Position numbers and translations under genes: made by a program | Part shown: positions 7,960 through 17,643 of the stretch, piece after piece | How the letters are laid out: each line of letters opens with the position of its first letter | Position numbering within the stretch: the first letter of the stretch is position 1 | Source of the DNA: an uncultured Cytophagales bacterium | GTDB taxonomy: Bacteria; Bacteroidota; Bacteroidia; Cytophagales; Thermonemataceae | Reading direction: 5' to 3' | DNA: 40,158 nt | Assembly (NCBI GenBank): GCA_937911505.1 | Contig: CALEMF010000001.1 | Location: 1-40,158, forward strand | The notes under the pieces: generated by a model | Database searches by the model: none | What the model was told of the DNA's origin: nothing | The model's input: the letters and a program-made list of their open reading frames with translations, nothing else

Positions 7960-8370
7960 CTATTGTTTTTCAGCCTTTATGTACTGTAAACGATCGTGTG
8001 AGTCCTCTCGAAAGCCAATCAGTTTCCCCTGATCATCATAAGTATGAGTACTATTGTACCACTGAATCCCTCCGTCTGGCTGACTACTGTAGTGAGCTTT
8101 CTTCACCATCCCATTAGCATGAAAAGTAAAACGTACACGAGCGTATAGCCCTCCTCCTACGATGCTCCAACTTCCTATACGCTTACCTTCTAAGTCGTAA
8201 GCAACGGCTTCACCTGCGTTGGTAAGTTTATCTATACACACAGCGGTGGCTACTTTACGCTTATTATTAGTAAAATAAGTGTAGGTACAAGATTTTACTT
8301 GTGCAAGTATTTGTCCTACTGACACGAATAACCAAAATATAATCGAAAAAAGTAATTGTTTCTTGTTCAT
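7960..8370 (-). CDS. Secreted protein of unknown function with MORN-like repeats
   Basis: 136 residues from ATG at 8370 (MNKKQLLFSIIFWL..., signal peptide ending near ILAQ); a longer frame from 8415 would put 15 unlikely residues before the signal peptide. The mature part has segments of the type 'YDLEGKRIGSW', 'FHANGMVKKAHY' and 'YDDQGKLIGFRED', which look like the degenerate MORN/toxin-antitoxin-type beta repeats common in Bacteroidota secreted proteins. The stop is one base from that of the convergent kinase. Function unknown. Confidence 0.8.
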   Translation of the reverse strand: MNKKQLLFSIIFWLFVSVGQILAQVKSCTYTYFTNNKRKVATAVCIDKLTNAGEAVAYDLEGKRIGSWSIVGGGLYARVRFTFHANGMVKKAHYSSQPDGGIQWYNSTHTYDDQGKLIGFREDSHDRLQYIKAEKQ

Positions 8371-8432
8371 AGACCTATTGAGGCTAATCCAAGAATAATA
8401 CCAATACGCGCTCATCTTAAAAAGCGACTTGC

Positions 8433-8463
8433 TTGCGTAAAAGGCTTTTTTGCCTTAGTTTCG
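8433..8463 (+). promoter_or_regulatory. Candidate pyc promoter, implying a nearly leaderless transcript
   Basis: TTG at 8433-8435, a 20-base spacer and TAGTTTCG at 8456-8463 (one mismatch to TAnnTTTG). Only four bases separate the element from the pyc ATG at 8468, so transcription would begin at or next to the start codon. A short inverted repeat (AAGGC 8441-8445, GCCTT 8452-8456, six-T loop) fills the spacer and could be an operator. An in-frame TAG at 8456 excludes an earlier start codon. Confidence 0.45.
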
Positions 8464-8467
8464 GCTT

Positions 8468-11400
8468 ATGTTGCAATCCATACAAAAAATACTGGTAGCT
8501 AATCGGGGCGAAATTTCTATCCGTATTCTCCGCGCCGCCTCCGAGCTCAGAATTCGTACGGTGGCCGTCTACACCTACGAAGACCGCTACTCTCTTCACC
8601 GATTTAAAGCAGATGAGGCCTACCAAATAGGCCCTGATGACGCACCACTGAAGCCTTATTTAGACATTGAGGAAGTCATTCAGCTCGCTAAAAAAGTACA
8701 AGCTGAGGCGATCCATCCTGGTTATGGCTTCTTATCAGAAAACGTACAGTTCGCCCGCCGTTGTGAAGAAGAAGGGATCATCTTTGTAGGGCCTCGCGCT
8801 AGTGTAATGGAGAGCTTAGGCGATAAAATCGCTTCCAAGCGGATTGCGCAGGAAGCGCAAGTACCTGTCATAGAAGACAATCAACAACCGCTACTCTCCT
8901 TTGATGTAGCGCTTCAAGAAGCCAAGCGGATTGGCTTCCCTATTATTTTGAAGGCTTCTGCAGGTGGTGGTGGTAGAGGTATGCGGGTAGTACATACGGT
9001 TGAAGCCTTAGAAAAGGCCTTTAATGAAGCACAGCGCGAAGCAGGAAGAGCCTTTGGAAATAATACCATCTTTATAGAAAAATACATTGAAAACCCCAAG
9101 CATATTGAAGTGCAGATTATGGGGGATAATTATGGCAATATTGTTCACTTATATGAAAGAGATTGTTCGGTACAACGACGTTTCCAGAAGGTAGTAGAAG
9201 TAGCGCCAGCCCCTAATTTGGCGCAATCTACCAAAGAGAAGCTTTACCAATATGCACTACAAATTTGTAAGGCGGTCAATTACAATAATGTAGGTACGGT
9301 GGAATTTCTAGTGGATGCTGATGAAAACGCTTACTTTATTGAGGTCAATCCACGTATCCAAGTGGAGCATACCATTACCGAAGAAGTCACCCGTATCGAC
9401 ATTGTTCGCTCGCAAATCTTGATTGCAAAAGGACATCAACTCTCTGATCCTCAAATTTTTATAAAAGAGCAAGCAGACGTAAAGCTGCGTGGCTTTGCCA
9501 TACAATGCCGTATCACCACCGAAGACCCTAAAAAAGACTTTCGTCCAGATTTTGGCACCATCATCGCCTACAGAAACGCGGCGGGCTTCGGGATTCGCCT
9601 CGATGAAGGCAGCTCTTACGCTGGGGTAACGATTTCTCCCTTTTTCGACTCTATGCTGGTAAAGGTATCTTCTTCAGGAAGAACGCTGAAGGGTGCTTGT
9701 CAACGACTGAGCCGCGCTTTACGGGAGTTTCGTATTCGTGGTGTTAAAACTAACATTGGCTTTTTAGAGAATGTGATTGCCCACCCTACTTTTCAAAAAG
9801 GGAAAGCAACGGTTGGCTTTATCCAAGCCCATCCTGAGCTGCTTGACATTCCTCGTCGTTACGACCGAGGGACAAGAGCACTTCGGTTTATTGCTAATGT
9901 CATCGTCAATGGTAATCCTGATGTAAAACTGAAAGAAGAGAATAAGACTTTTCTTACCCCACAACTCCCTCTCTACAATAAGTTTCAACAAGTACCGGCT
10001 GGCTCCAAAAATCGCCTTACTGAGCTAGGGAAAGAAGGTTTCTTACGGTGGCTGAAGCAAGAAAAACGCATTCAGTACACCGACACGACCCTTCGTGATG
10101 CCCATCAGTCATTGATTGCTACGCGCGCACGTACCATCGATATGCTTCCTTATGCGGAGGCCTTTGCACACCTTTGTTCACAAACCTTCTCGATGGAAGT
10201 ATGGGGCGGTGCTACCTTCGACGTAGCCTTGCGCTTCTTGAAGGAATGCCCTTGGCAACGACTCCAAAAAATTAGAGAAGCAGTTCCCAATATTTTGCTT
10301 CAAATGCTTTTGCGTGGGGCGAATGGCGTAGGTTATAAGGCTTATCCTGATAACCTGATTGAAAAGTTCATTGAGAAGTCAGCGGAGAATGGCATTGATA
10401 TTTTCCGCATCTTCGACTCACTTAACTGGATTGAGAACCTCAAGACCAGCATCAAGGCAGTGAATCAGTATACCGATAGCCTTGCCGAAGCAGCTATTTG
10501 CTATACAGGCGATCTTCTTAACCCTGAAGAAACTAAATATACACTACAATACTATCTTGACTTAGCAAAACGGTTGGAAGATGCAGGCGCACACATCTTA
10601 GCGATTAAAGATATGGCAGGGCTACTCAAACCCTATGCTGCTGAGGAACTGATTGGGCATTTAAAAGAACAGATAAGCTTACCGATTCATTTACATACCC
10701 ACGATACCTCTTCGATACAACCTGCTACCTATGCAAGGGCCATTGATGCAGGTGTAGACATCATTGACGTAGCGATGGCTTCTATGTCTGGTACTACCTC
10801 TCAGCCTAATTTCAATTCGATCGTAGCAATGATGCAAAGCCACGAGAGAGTACAGCCCTATGACCTCCCTACGCTGAATCAGCTTTCTGATTACTGGGAG
10901 GTTGTACGCGCCTACTACTACCCTTTTGAAGCAGGTTTGCAGGCTGGCACAGCCAGTGTCTATTTACACGAGATGCCTGGCGGTCAGTATTCTAACCTTA
11001 AAGCACAAGCCCATTCGTTAGGAGTGGCTGATCGCTTCGATCAAGTGATTGCCAACTACCAAGCCGCTAATCGTTTGTTTGGTAATATTCCTAAAGTAAC
11101 GCCTAGCTCGAAGGTAGTAGGCGATTTGGCCTTGTTTATGACTTCTAATGACCTGAGCGAGCAGGATATTTTAGAAAAGGGAGACACTTTGGCTTTTCCA
11201 CTTTCGGTTAAAGACTTCTTTCGCGGTGAGCTTGGACAACCCCACGGTGGTTTTCCCGAAAAACTTCAAAAGATTGTCTTAAAGGAAGAGAAACCCTATG
11301 AGGATCGCCCCAATGCTTACCTTACACCCATTAACTTTGAGGAGGCTTTCCAAGCTTTCCAAGAAAAGTTTGAGGGAGACGTTACCTTTCTAGATTTTCT

Positions 11401-11920
11401 TTCTTACCAGTTGTATCCAAAAGTTTTCGAAGACTATCATGCGCACCAGCAGGAATTTGGCGAGGTAAGTTATATTCCTACTTTGGCCTTTCTGTATGGC
11501 ATGCGGTTTGGAGAAGAAATCCAAGTCACCATCGACCAAGGGAAAACTTTACTCATCAAGAAAAGAAGCACCTCTCAAGCCGACGAACAGGGGTTGGTGA
11601 GTGTCACCTTCGAATTGAATGGCCAGTTTAGGCGTATTCGTATACAGGATCAACAGCTACAACCTCAGCAAGCAGCCCATCGTAAAGCTGAAACGGACGA
11701 AGAAATAGGCTCACCACTACAAGGAAAAATTTCAGAGATTAAAGTAGAAGAGGGGCAAGAAGTGACCCCCAACTTGCCTTTATTTGTAATAGAGGCCATG
11801 AAAATGGAATCTATCATCACCGCTTCTTGTACTGGTAAAGTAAAGAAAGTACACCTGAAAGCGGGTACGCTTGTAGAGCAAGGTGACTTGGTGATAGAAT
11901 TAGATATTTTAGAGAATTAA
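8468..11920 (+). CDS. pyc: Pyruvate carboxylase, single-chain
   Basis: 1150 residues, the usual length for the fused alpha4 enzyme that makes oxaloacetate from pyruvate, bicarbonate and ATP (anaplerosis). Domains in order: biotin carboxylase (about 5-460; KILVANRGEISIRI, ATP-grasp loop KASAGGGGRGMR, catalytic FIEVNPRIQVEHTITEEVT); carboxyltransferase (about 540-810; QYTDTTLRDAHQSLIATR, ILAIKDMAGL with the lysine that is carbamylated to bind metal, HLHTHDTSS); the PYC tetramerisation/allosteric region; and a C-terminal biotin carboxyl carrier domain (about 1080-1150) with EAMKMES carrying the biotinyl lysine. Start is fixed by an in-frame stop 12 bases upstream. Transcribed alone, divergent from the gene ending at 7960. 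Confidence 0.97.
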   Translation: MLQSIQKILVANRGEISIRILRAASELRIRTVAVYTYEDRYSLHRFKADEAYQIGPDDAPLKPYLDIEEVIQLAKKVQAEAIHPGYGFLSENVQFARRCEEEGIIFVGPRASVMESLGDKIASKRIAQEAQVPVIEDNQQPLLSFDVALQEAKRIGFPIILKASAGGGGRGMRVVHTVEALEKAFNEAQREAGRAFGNNTIFIEKYIENPKHIEVQIMGDNYGNIVHLYERDCSVQRRFQKVVEVAPAPNLAQSTKEKLYQYALQICKAVNYNNVGTVEFLVDADENAYFIEVNPRIQVEHTITEEVTRIDIVRSQILIAKGHQLSDPQIFIKEQADVKLRGFAIQCRITTEDPKKDFRPDFGTIIAYRNAAGFGIRLDEGSSYAGVTISPFFDSMLVKVSSSGRTLKGACQRLSRALREFRIRGVKTNIGFLENVIAHPTFQKGKATVGFIQAHPELLDIPRRYDRGTRALRFIANVIVNGNPDVKLKEENKTFLTPQLPLYNKFQQVPAGSKNRLTELGKEGFLRWLKQEKRIQYTDTTLRDAHQSLIATRARTIDMLPYAEAFAHLCSQTFSMEVWGGATFDVALRFLKECPWQRLQKIREAVPNILLQMLLRGANGVGYKAYPDNLIEKFIEKSAENGIDIFRIFDSLNWIENLKTSIKAVNQYTDSLAEAAICYTGDLLNPEETKYTLQYYLDLAKRLEDAGAHILAIKDMAGLLKPYAAEELIGHLKEQISLPIHLHTHDTSSIQPATYARAIDAGVDIIDVAMASMSGTTSQPNFNSIVAMMQSHERVQPYDLPTLNQLSDYWEVVRAYYYPFEAGLQAGTASVYLHEMPGGQYSNLKAQAHSLGVADRFDQVIANYQAANRLFGNIPKVTPSSKVVGDLALFMTSNDLSEQDILEKGDTLAFPLSVKDFFRGELGQPHGGFPEKLQKIVLKEEKPYEDRPNAYLTPINFEEAFQAFQEKFEGDVTFLDFLSYQLYPKVFEDYHAHQQEFGEVSYIPTLAFLYGMRFGEEIQVTIDQGKTLLIKKRSTSQADEQGLVSVTFELNGQFRRIRIQDQQLQPQQAAHRKAETDEEIGSPLQGKISEIKVEEGQEVTPNLPLFVIEAMKMESIITASCTGKVKKVHLKAGTLVEQGDLVIELDILEN

Positions 11921-11934
11921 TATTTATTTATTAA

Positions 11935-11968
11935 TTTGTAGTATATGAGCCTTCTGCTCCTATCTTTC
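11935..11968 (+). promoter_or_regulatory. Candidate promoter of the duplicated secreted-protein gene
   Basis: TTTG at 11935-11938 and TATCTTTC at 11961-11968 (one mismatch to TAnnTTTG), spacer 22 bases, slightly long. The element ends seven bases before the ATG at 11976, so the leader would be only a few bases. Confidence 0.4.
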
Positions 11969-11975
11969 TATAAAA

Positions 11976-12644
11976 ATGAATACGATGATAACGAAGAAAC
12001 TACTTATTGTACTTTTTTTCTACTTTACTGTACCTGTACTACTTCTGGCACAAACACAAGAAAAGCAAAAAGAACGCGCTTACATTTGCCATAATAAGAA
12101 TGGTACCTCAGAGGTGGTATACTTTGTAGGGAATACCAGTGTGGCCATGCACGTATACTATATGTCTTCTAAAAACCCTACACGTGTAAAGCTCAATGTT
12201 TTAGGCTATGATGCACGCACCCGCACTTACACAGTGAGTTTTCCCAACGCCCTGAAGGATGAAACGTATAAGTTTAGTTTAATGAGCAATGCCAATATGC
12301 AGTGCCGTAATCCAGATGGTACTTTACAAACCTTTGTGCTGAGTGATGGAAAACCGCTTGAATATGTGAGTAAAAATAAAGATGGTTCTTCTGAAAGACT
12401 TCTGTTACTTACCTCTGATACACAGCATCATATTGAAGGTATTTTATACTCCTCCTCTACCTCCAAGTCAAAGATGCAGGTGGCGATTGTCTCTAAAAAT
12501 GATCGTTTGAAGAAGTACAAAGTACGCTTTCCTAACAAGGCTCAGCTCTACACGCTTGACTGGCAAAGGGATAAAGAAGTAGGGATGAATCAGGTACTGT
12601 TGGTGCACCCTGATGGTATTGCACAAGTATTTTTGGCAAGATAA
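11976..12644 (+). CDS. Secreted protein with two tandem copies of a ~90-residue domain
   Basis: 222 residues (219 if the ATG at 11985 is used); signal peptide ending near LLLAQ. The mature chain is an internal duplication: 'YICHNKNGTSEVVYFVGNTS...YTVSFPNALKDETYKFSL...RNPDGTLQTFVL' aligns with 'YVSKNKDGSSERLLLLTSDT...YKVRFPNKAQLYTLDW...VHPDGIAQVFLA'. Each half is beta-rich. The shared positions are the [ND]KxGxSE start, Y[TK]VxFPN and PDGxxQxF. I know no named family with this pattern. Periplasmic or surface location expected. Confidence 0.8.
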   Translation: MNTMITKKLLIVLFFYFTVPVLLLAQTQEKQKERAYICHNKNGTSEVVYFVGNTSVAMHVYYMSSKNPTRVKLNVLGYDARTRTYTVSFPNALKDETYKFSLMSNANMQCRNPDGTLQTFVLSDGKPLEYVSKNKDGSSERLLLLTSDTQHHIEGILYSSSTSKSKMQVAIVSKNDRLKKYKVRFPNKAQLYTLDWQRDKEVGMNQVLLVHPDGIAQVFLAR

Positions 12645-12679
12645 AGCGCATATGTTAAACGTGTAATTGCAGCTAGCTT

Positions 12680-13132
12680 ATGCATTCAGCTAAAATGTGC
12701 ACCCTAATTTTAGCTTTGACCCTAGGGCTATCAAGTGTTGGGTTTTCACAAGACGATACCAATCCAAAAAAACTAATTGGATTTGCCTGTTTTTTTAGCG
12801 GAACTCCCTCGGATATAGTGACTAAGATAACGCTTGACCTTCAAGAGCAAAATTACAAAAAGATTCTAAGGAAGCTGAAATCGAAAAACCCAGCGAAAAG
12901 GTACTTGGCAGTCATTATAGCAGAACGCCTGTCGGCATTGGGTAAGTACCAGCTAACTGCAACAGATAAGGTACTAATAGCAGACGCCTACCAATCGACT
13001 GACTTAATTACTATGTGTGCTGGCTGTACCTACTTTGCTCCAATCGAGCTAGGTAAACTGTTGCCAAAAGAGCAAAAACACGTGATGCAGTTTTATGCCA
13101 AACGCTGGTTAAATGAGCTTATGGTAAGCTAA
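12680..13132 (+). CDS. Secreted protein of unknown function
   Basis: 150 residues. Signal peptide residues 1-23 (ALTLGLSSVGFSQ end). The rest is predicted helical, Lys-rich, and contains a CAGC pair (TMCAGCTY) plus an earlier Cys (GFACFFSG); the CxxC might be a disulfide or metal site, but nothing else supports a thioredoxin fold. The segment KILRKLKSKNPAKRYLAVIIAERL resembles a single HEAT-type helix pair, and the chain ends in MQFYAKRWLNEL. It follows the previous gene by 35 bases and may be co-transcribed. No function assigned. Confidence 0.75.
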   Translation: MHSAKMCTLILALTLGLSSVGFSQDDTNPKKLIGFACFFSGTPSDIVTKITLDLQEQNYKKILRKLKSKNPAKRYLAVIIAERLSALGKYQLTATDKVLIADAYQSTDLITMCAGCTYFAPIELGKLLPKEQKHVMQFYAKRWLNELMVS

Positions 13133-13169
13133 AAACTATCCCCAACACATATATAGCGTATAGAGACAG

Positions 13170-14189
13170 TTACTCAAAACCAGCCGATTCCTGATAAATT
13201 ACTTGTAACACCGTTTGCCCGACGGCTTTTAAAGTTTTTTTATCTATGATGGTAATATTATCTTCTTGCGTATGATGGAAATCACCAAAGTCTTCATCAT
13301 AGTCGATGATATCGATCATAGGAATTTTAGCATCCACATTTACGAAGTAGTGGTCATCTAAAATACCGTAGCCACTAGGCATTTGAATGGTCTGGTTGAG
13401 GAAGTAATTGCCATAACCGAGGCGCTGCGCAATCCCCCATACTTTCTCTACTACTCCTCGCGCATAAGCCATTGAGTAAGGCTCTTTCTTAAACTTAGCG
13501 CCTTTGCCCCCTACCATATCGAGTAAAATACCGTAATAGGCGGTATAATTGGGACGGTGTTTATTATTTGACCAATGCCTCGATCCATGGCACCAAGTCT
13601 CTGAATTATCTCCCTCGTACTCCATCCCTTCAGGTACACCATCATCTTCTAGGTCAAAAAGAATGACGTCTATCCCTACTTGTGGTTTATTGGCAGCCAT
13701 CTGGATGGTACGGATAATCTCAAGAATGACTGCTACCCCACTGGCCCCATCATTGGCGCCATCAATCGGCTGTTCTCTTTTCGCTTCGTCTTTCTCTTTG
13801 TCTGCTATCCGACGAGTATCCCAATGGGCGGCGAGCAGGATTCTTTTTTCTGCCTCGGGATTAATACTCGCGATGATATTTTTACCCTGTAGCTCAAGCT
13901 GGTCGTAAGAAGTAACGGTAAAGTTCTGTACTTCTATAGCAGCGCCCATTTGATCGAGGGTTTCTAACAAATAGGTAGCACAGGCTTGATGCGCCTCAGA
14001 ATTGGGTACCCTCGGACCGAAACTCAACTGCTTTTCTATGTAGTAGTAGGCTGTATCTTCATTAAAAGCAGGTGTTTTTACTAAGGGTTGGGTGCTTTCT
14101 TTTTCGTCAGGCTGCTCATTACTTTCGTTTTCTTTGCAGTTCCAGAGTATACAGCCTATTAGTAGGTATATCCAAATATTATTTTTCAT
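13170..14189 (-). CDS. M28-family peptidase / glutaminyl cyclase-like lipoprotein
   Basis: 339 residues. Lipoprotein signal with lipobox LIGC (Cys13), followed by a Glu/Asn/Ser-rich linker to about residue 40. The M28 zinc fold is complete: AAHWDTR (His122, Asp124), DGANDGASG (metal Asp and neighbours), LFDLEDDG (catalytic/metal Glu), LLDMVGGKGAKF (Asp), and FHHTQEDN (His). The domain order and the wide insertion after 'VPEGMEYEGDNSETWCHGSRHW' match bacterial glutaminyl-peptide cyclotransferase-like proteins rather than aminopeptidase Y types. Cell-envelope location, exact reaction uncertain. It lies 27 bases after cysS on the same strand and may be read through from it. Confidence 0.88.
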   Translation of the reverse strand: MKNNIWIYLLIGCILWNCKENESNEQPDEKESTQPLVKTPAFNEDTAYYYIEKQLSFGPRVPNSEAHQACATYLLETLDQMGAAIEVQNFTVTSYDQLELQGKNIIASINPEAEKRILLAAHWDTRRIADKEKDEAKREQPIDGANDGASGVAVILEIIRTIQMAANKPQVGIDVILFDLEDDGVPEGMEYEGDNSETWCHGSRHWSNNKHRPNYTAYYGILLDMVGGKGAKFKKEPYSMAYARGVVEKVWGIAQRLGYGNYFLNQTIQMPSGYGILDDHYFVNVDAKIPMIDIIDYDEDFGDFHHTQEDNITIIDKKTLKAVGQTVLQVIYQESAGFE

Positions 14190-14216
14190 GAAGTCTTTTA
14201 TTCTTTAATCCATCCA

Positions 14217-15776
14217 TTAAATTTCATCGAAAGCCCAGCTTACGCCTGTTTTCATATCTTTTACTACCACTCCGATTGTTTTTAAGTCAGCCCGAATCTC
14301 ATCTACTTTGTCGTAGGCCTTTTGCTGTTTGGCCTCCTTGTAATGCTTAAGTAAGCTTTGTAGTAAGTGCTCGAAGCTCTCTGGTTTCTCTACCAAAAAG
14401 CCAAGGATATCCACAAACACAGTTTGATACGTCACCTTCATTTTTTCAAAGTTTGCTTTCGAAACTGCTTGCAACTTCTCAGGATGATTATAGTAGGTAT
14501 TCACCTTTTTTAGAAGCGCCAGCAAATGAGTAATAGCAAGGGCTGTATTGAGGTCATCATTCAGTGCATTGTAAATAGCCGCTATGTTTTGCAACAGTTG
14601 CTGATTGATTTTCTCATCAGGTTGTAATGCTTCTGCTGGGTAGTGCATTTCTTGCAGAATGTACCAGCCATTCAGCAGTTTTGTATAAGTTTTACGTGCA
14701 TCTTCTAGGGCATTTCCTGTAATATCAGTAACACTTCTGTAATGAGAGAGTAGCAGCAACATACGTAAATGCATTGGGGTGTATACCCTAGCCGAATGCG
14801 TTTCAGTAAGTGTACCATCTTTCTCTTTTTTACTGTAAGCAAAAGTTACTTTTCCTTCAAAAAGTTCTTCCAAAGTGATTCCGTTTTGAAGGCTTTTGCT
14901 CATTTTCTTCCCATCCCGTAACACCATATTGTTATGTAGCCAGTACTTTACAGGGGCTTTACCATCGTGAGCCGCTTTTGCTTGGGCTATTTCACACTCA
15001 TGGTGAGGAAAGATCAAATCCATTCCTCCCACGTGAATGTCGAAAGTCTCCCCTAAATATTTGGTACTCATCACGGTACACTCTAAATGCCACCCAGGAA
15101 AACCTTCACTCCAAGGTGCCTGCCAGCGCATAAGATGGTTAGGTTGGGCTTTTTTCCATAGCGCGAAGTCAGCAGGATGTTTTTTTTCTTCTTGTCCTTC
15201 TAGTACACGTTGTCGTGCTTCGTCATTGCCAGCGCCCGCTTCTAGCTCGTCAATGTTTTTTCCAGAAAGTTCGCCATAGTTTGCTTTCTTGCGGTAAGCC
15301 ATTACATCAAAATATACGGAGCCATTGGCTACATAAGCCAAGTCTGCTTCGATAATTTTTTGGGTAATCGCAATCTGTTCTACAATATGTCCTGTGGCGG
15401 TAGGCTCTACATCTGGTGGAAGTACATTAAGATGACGCATCAGCTCGTGGTACTTCACAGTGTAATGCTGTACAATTTCCATAGGCTCTTTCTGCTCAAG
15501 TCTCGCTTTTTTAGAAATCTTATCTTCTCCTTGGTCGTCATCGCCTGTTAAGTGCCCCACATCAGTGATATTTCTCACGTAACGAACGCGATACGCTAAA
15601 TAAGTAAGATAGCGCCTCAGTACATCGAATACGACGGCTGGGCGAGCATTGCCTATGTGTGGATCACTATAGACGGTAGGACCACACTGATAGATACCCA
15701 CATAGGGGGCGTTGATGGGTTGAAAAGGCTCTTTTTGTTTACTCAGTGTATTGTATAAAACGAGTGGGTGATCCAT
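14217..15776 (-). CDS. cysS: Cysteine--tRNA ligase
   Basis: 519 residues. Class I synthetase that charges tRNA-Cys. N-terminal catalytic fold begins [12 protein letters not shown], with Zn ligand in [18 protein letters not shown] (the HIGH motif as HIGN), then [14 protein letters not shown] and [11 protein letters not shown] (further Zn ligands), and KKMSKSLQN (KMSKS loop). The C-terminal part is the DALR-type anticodon-binding helical bundle followed by a conserved short tail. There is a ~20-residue charged insertion ([18 protein letters not shown]) just after KMSKS, as in other Bacteroidota CysS. No missing residues seen. Confidence 0.97.
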   Translation of the reverse strand: MDHPLVLYNTLSKQKEPFQPINAPYVGIYQCGPTVYSDPHIGNARPAVVFDVLRRYLTYLAYRVRYVRNITDVGHLTGDDDQGEDKISKKARLEQKEPMEIVQHYTVKYHELMRHLNVLPPDVEPTATGHIVEQIAITQKIIEADLAYVANGSVYFDVMAYRKKANYGELSGKNIDELEAGAGNDEARQRVLEGQEEKKHPADFALWKKAQPNHLMRWQAPWSEGFPGWHLECTVMSTKYLGETFDIHVGGMDLIFPHHECEIAQAKAAHDGKAPVKYWLHNNMVLRDGKKMSKSLQNGITLEELFEGKVTFAYSKKEKDGTLTETHSARVYTPMHLRMLLLLSHYRSVTDITGNALEDARKTYTKLLNGWYILQEMHYPAEALQPDEKINQQLLQNIAAIYNALNDDLNTALAITHLLALLKKVNTYYNHPEKLQAVSKANFEKMKVTYQTVFVDILGFLVEKPESFEHLLQSLLKHYKEAKQQKAYDKVDEIRADLKTIGVVVKDMKTGVSWAFDEI

Positions 15777-15844
15777 GTAGAAAAATATTAAATATGGTGC
15801 TTCAAAGCTAATAAATCTCGGTAGAAAGTTCTAAAGTTCGGGGA

Positions 15845-16933
15845 TTAATCTCTAAAGGCATAGGTACCTACTATCGGAAAATGATCTGAATAAGAAATAT
15901 TTCTATGGGTCTTGAAACTGTTAATCGCTAGGCGTTGATCAAAGAACTGATGGTCGATGCGTAAGAAAAAAAGCCGACCATTATAAGAAAAGCCCAAACC
16001 ATTCCCCGCTTTTTCGAAAGCATTGTGGAGGCTTCCTTTTAAGTAATGATAGACATATCCGTAGGGGGTCTCGTTAAAATCACCACTGACAATGACGGGA
16101 TAGGGACACGCCCGAAGGTGCTCTTCTACAATTTCGATTTGCTTGGCACGTGCTTCGAAGCCGCGCTTGAGCCTCTTAATGAGATCTTGGTAGGGGCTTG
16201 CTGCCGCTGACTCATTTTCTAGTAGGCTTTTTTCATCGATGCTCATCGACTGTAAATGTACGTTATATATACGTAAGGTATCTTTTCTGATCAATACGTC
16301 AACGAAAAGGCAGCGGTTACCCCGGTTTTCGCTCAAGGGAAGTTCGCCACTGTTTAAGATAGGATATTTAGAAAAAATCGCCAGTCCAAAAAAGCCTCCC
16401 TTGTACTGGTTGTCGTTGGGAACGGGGGTAAGGTAGTAATTATAGTCGCCACTACGAGCAATACGATCTACCGTGTTGAATAAACGAGAGCTATCTTCAT
16501 TGTACATTTCCTGTAGGCACTTGATTTCTGCCTTATGCTCAATTACCCAGTTGATCATTTCTTTCGAAGAGGCACTATCTTCATCTTGTAGATGGTCGTA
16601 CACGTTGAAAACACGTACGTTATAGCTCAGCACGCTAAAATGAGTAGAATCTTTGGTAGAGGTACCTAAATCGAAGGCAAGTGTACTTTGCAAGAAGGTA
16701 GCACCTAACATCAACATGCTTAATGACAAAAATAGGTAAGCTGATCTACGCGTAAGCCAATAGAAGACAAACAAGCCATTGAGCACTAACCAGAGCGGTA
16801 TGAGTAACGCCATAAAGCCTGCCAACCAGTAGGTTTGTGGAGACACATATACCGCGCCATAGCTTAGTAAGGTGATTACTACCAATAAGCCATTGGCGAT
16901 GAGTCGCTTTTTAATTTTTGATAAGACAGTCAT
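15845..16933 (-). CDS. Membrane-anchored endonuclease/exonuclease/phosphatase family protein
   Basis: 362 residues. Three hydrophobic spans in the first ~90 residues anchor the protein, with the catalytic domain after about residue 98. EEP-fold motifs are present: FSVLSYNVRVFN (Asn), IKCLQEMYN (Mg-binding Glu), YNVHLQS (His), VSGDFNETPYG (DxN), RIDHQF and SDHFPIVGTY (catalytic Asp-His). Substrate could be nucleic acid, phospholipid or another phosphodiester; cannot be told. This membrane-anchored form is common in Bacteroidota and often called 'endonuclease/exonuclease/phosphatase family'. It sits between FAH hydrolase and cysS on the same strand. Confidence 0.9.
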   Translation of the reverse strand: MTVLSKIKKRLIANGLLVVITLLSYGAVYVSPQTYWLAGFMALLIPLWLVLNGLFVFYWLTRRSAYLFLSLSMLMLGATFLQSTLAFDLGTSTKDSTHFSVLSYNVRVFNVYDHLQDEDSASSKEMINWVIEHKAEIKCLQEMYNEDSSRLFNTVDRIARSGDYNYYLTPVPNDNQYKGGFFGLAIFSKYPILNSGELPLSENRGNRCLFVDVLIRKDTLRIYNVHLQSMSIDEKSLLENESAAASPYQDLIKRLKRGFEARAKQIEIVEEHLRACPYPVIVSGDFNETPYGYVYHYLKGSLHNAFEKAGNGLGFSYNGRLFFLRIDHQFFDQRLAINSFKTHRNISYSDHFPIVGTYAFRD

Positions 16934-16984
16934 GGTCGTTATTACTTAACGGCTTTACACGATCAAATAAATGGCTTAGAGGCA

Positions 16985-17605
16985 TTATTTTACCTCGAAG
17001 TCCAGCATTTTTTCTTCTTCTAAGTACGCTACTAGCCTGTCTCCTGCCTTCACAGCAGCTACCCCTGCGGGCGTTCCTGTAAAAAGGATGTCTCCTTTTT
17101 TTAGGGTAAAGAAACGAGACACGTAGGCAATAATAGCATCTATTTTATGAATCATCAGTTGGGTATTACCTTGTTGGCGTACTGTTTCATTTACTTCTAA
17201 ACGAAAATTAAGCTGTTGAAGATCAGAAAAATTCGTTTTTGGAAGAAAATGTGACACTGGTGCCGCCCCATTAAAGCCTTTAGCCAAATCCCAAGGGTGA
17301 CTATTTTGCTTTAGTTTAGCTTGTAAATCCCGGGCGGTAAAATCGACGCCAAGCCCTACCTCATCGTAGTATTTGTGCGCGAAAGTCTCTTCAATGAACT
17401 TTCCCTCACGGCTTATCTTAATCGTCATCTCTAGCTCGTGGTGTACCTCTTGGCTAAAGTCTGGCAGATAAAAAGGCGCGTTGTCTTTTAGCAGGGCAGT
17501 ATCAGGCTTGAGAAAGATAATAGGATCGCTCGTTACCTTATCATACTTGCTTTCCATCTCTGCGATGTGATCCGCATAGTTTTTACCAATACAAATAATC
17601 TTCAT
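16985..17605 (-). CDS. Fumarylacetoacetate hydrolase (FAH) family protein
   Basis: 206 residues, a single FAH domain starting at the very N-terminus (MKIICIGKNYADHIAEM). Mg-binding acidic residues are seen in EVHHELEMTIKI (two Glu) and LGVDFTARDLQ (Asp); GDILFTGTPAGVAAVKAGD is the family signature near the C-terminus. The short form resembles acylpyruvate hydrolase / oxaloacetate tautomerase proteins (YcgM/FAHD1 type) more than tyrosine-pathway fumarylacetoacetase. Cytoplasmic. No catabolic neighbours to narrow the substrate. Confidence 0.92.
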   Translation of the reverse strand: MKIICIGKNYADHIAEMESKYDKVTSDPIIFLKPDTALLKDNAPFYLPDFSQEVHHELEMTIKISREGKFIEETFAHKYYDEVGLGVDFTARDLQAKLKQNSHPWDLAKGFNGAAPVSHFLPKTNFSDLQQLNFRLEVNETVRQQGNTQLMIHKIDAIIAYVSRFFTLKKGDILFTGTPAGVAAVKAGDRLVAYLEEEKMLDFEVK

Positions 17606-17643
17606 AGATAGTAAGGGCGTTTTGTTTTCAGTAGAACAATGTT

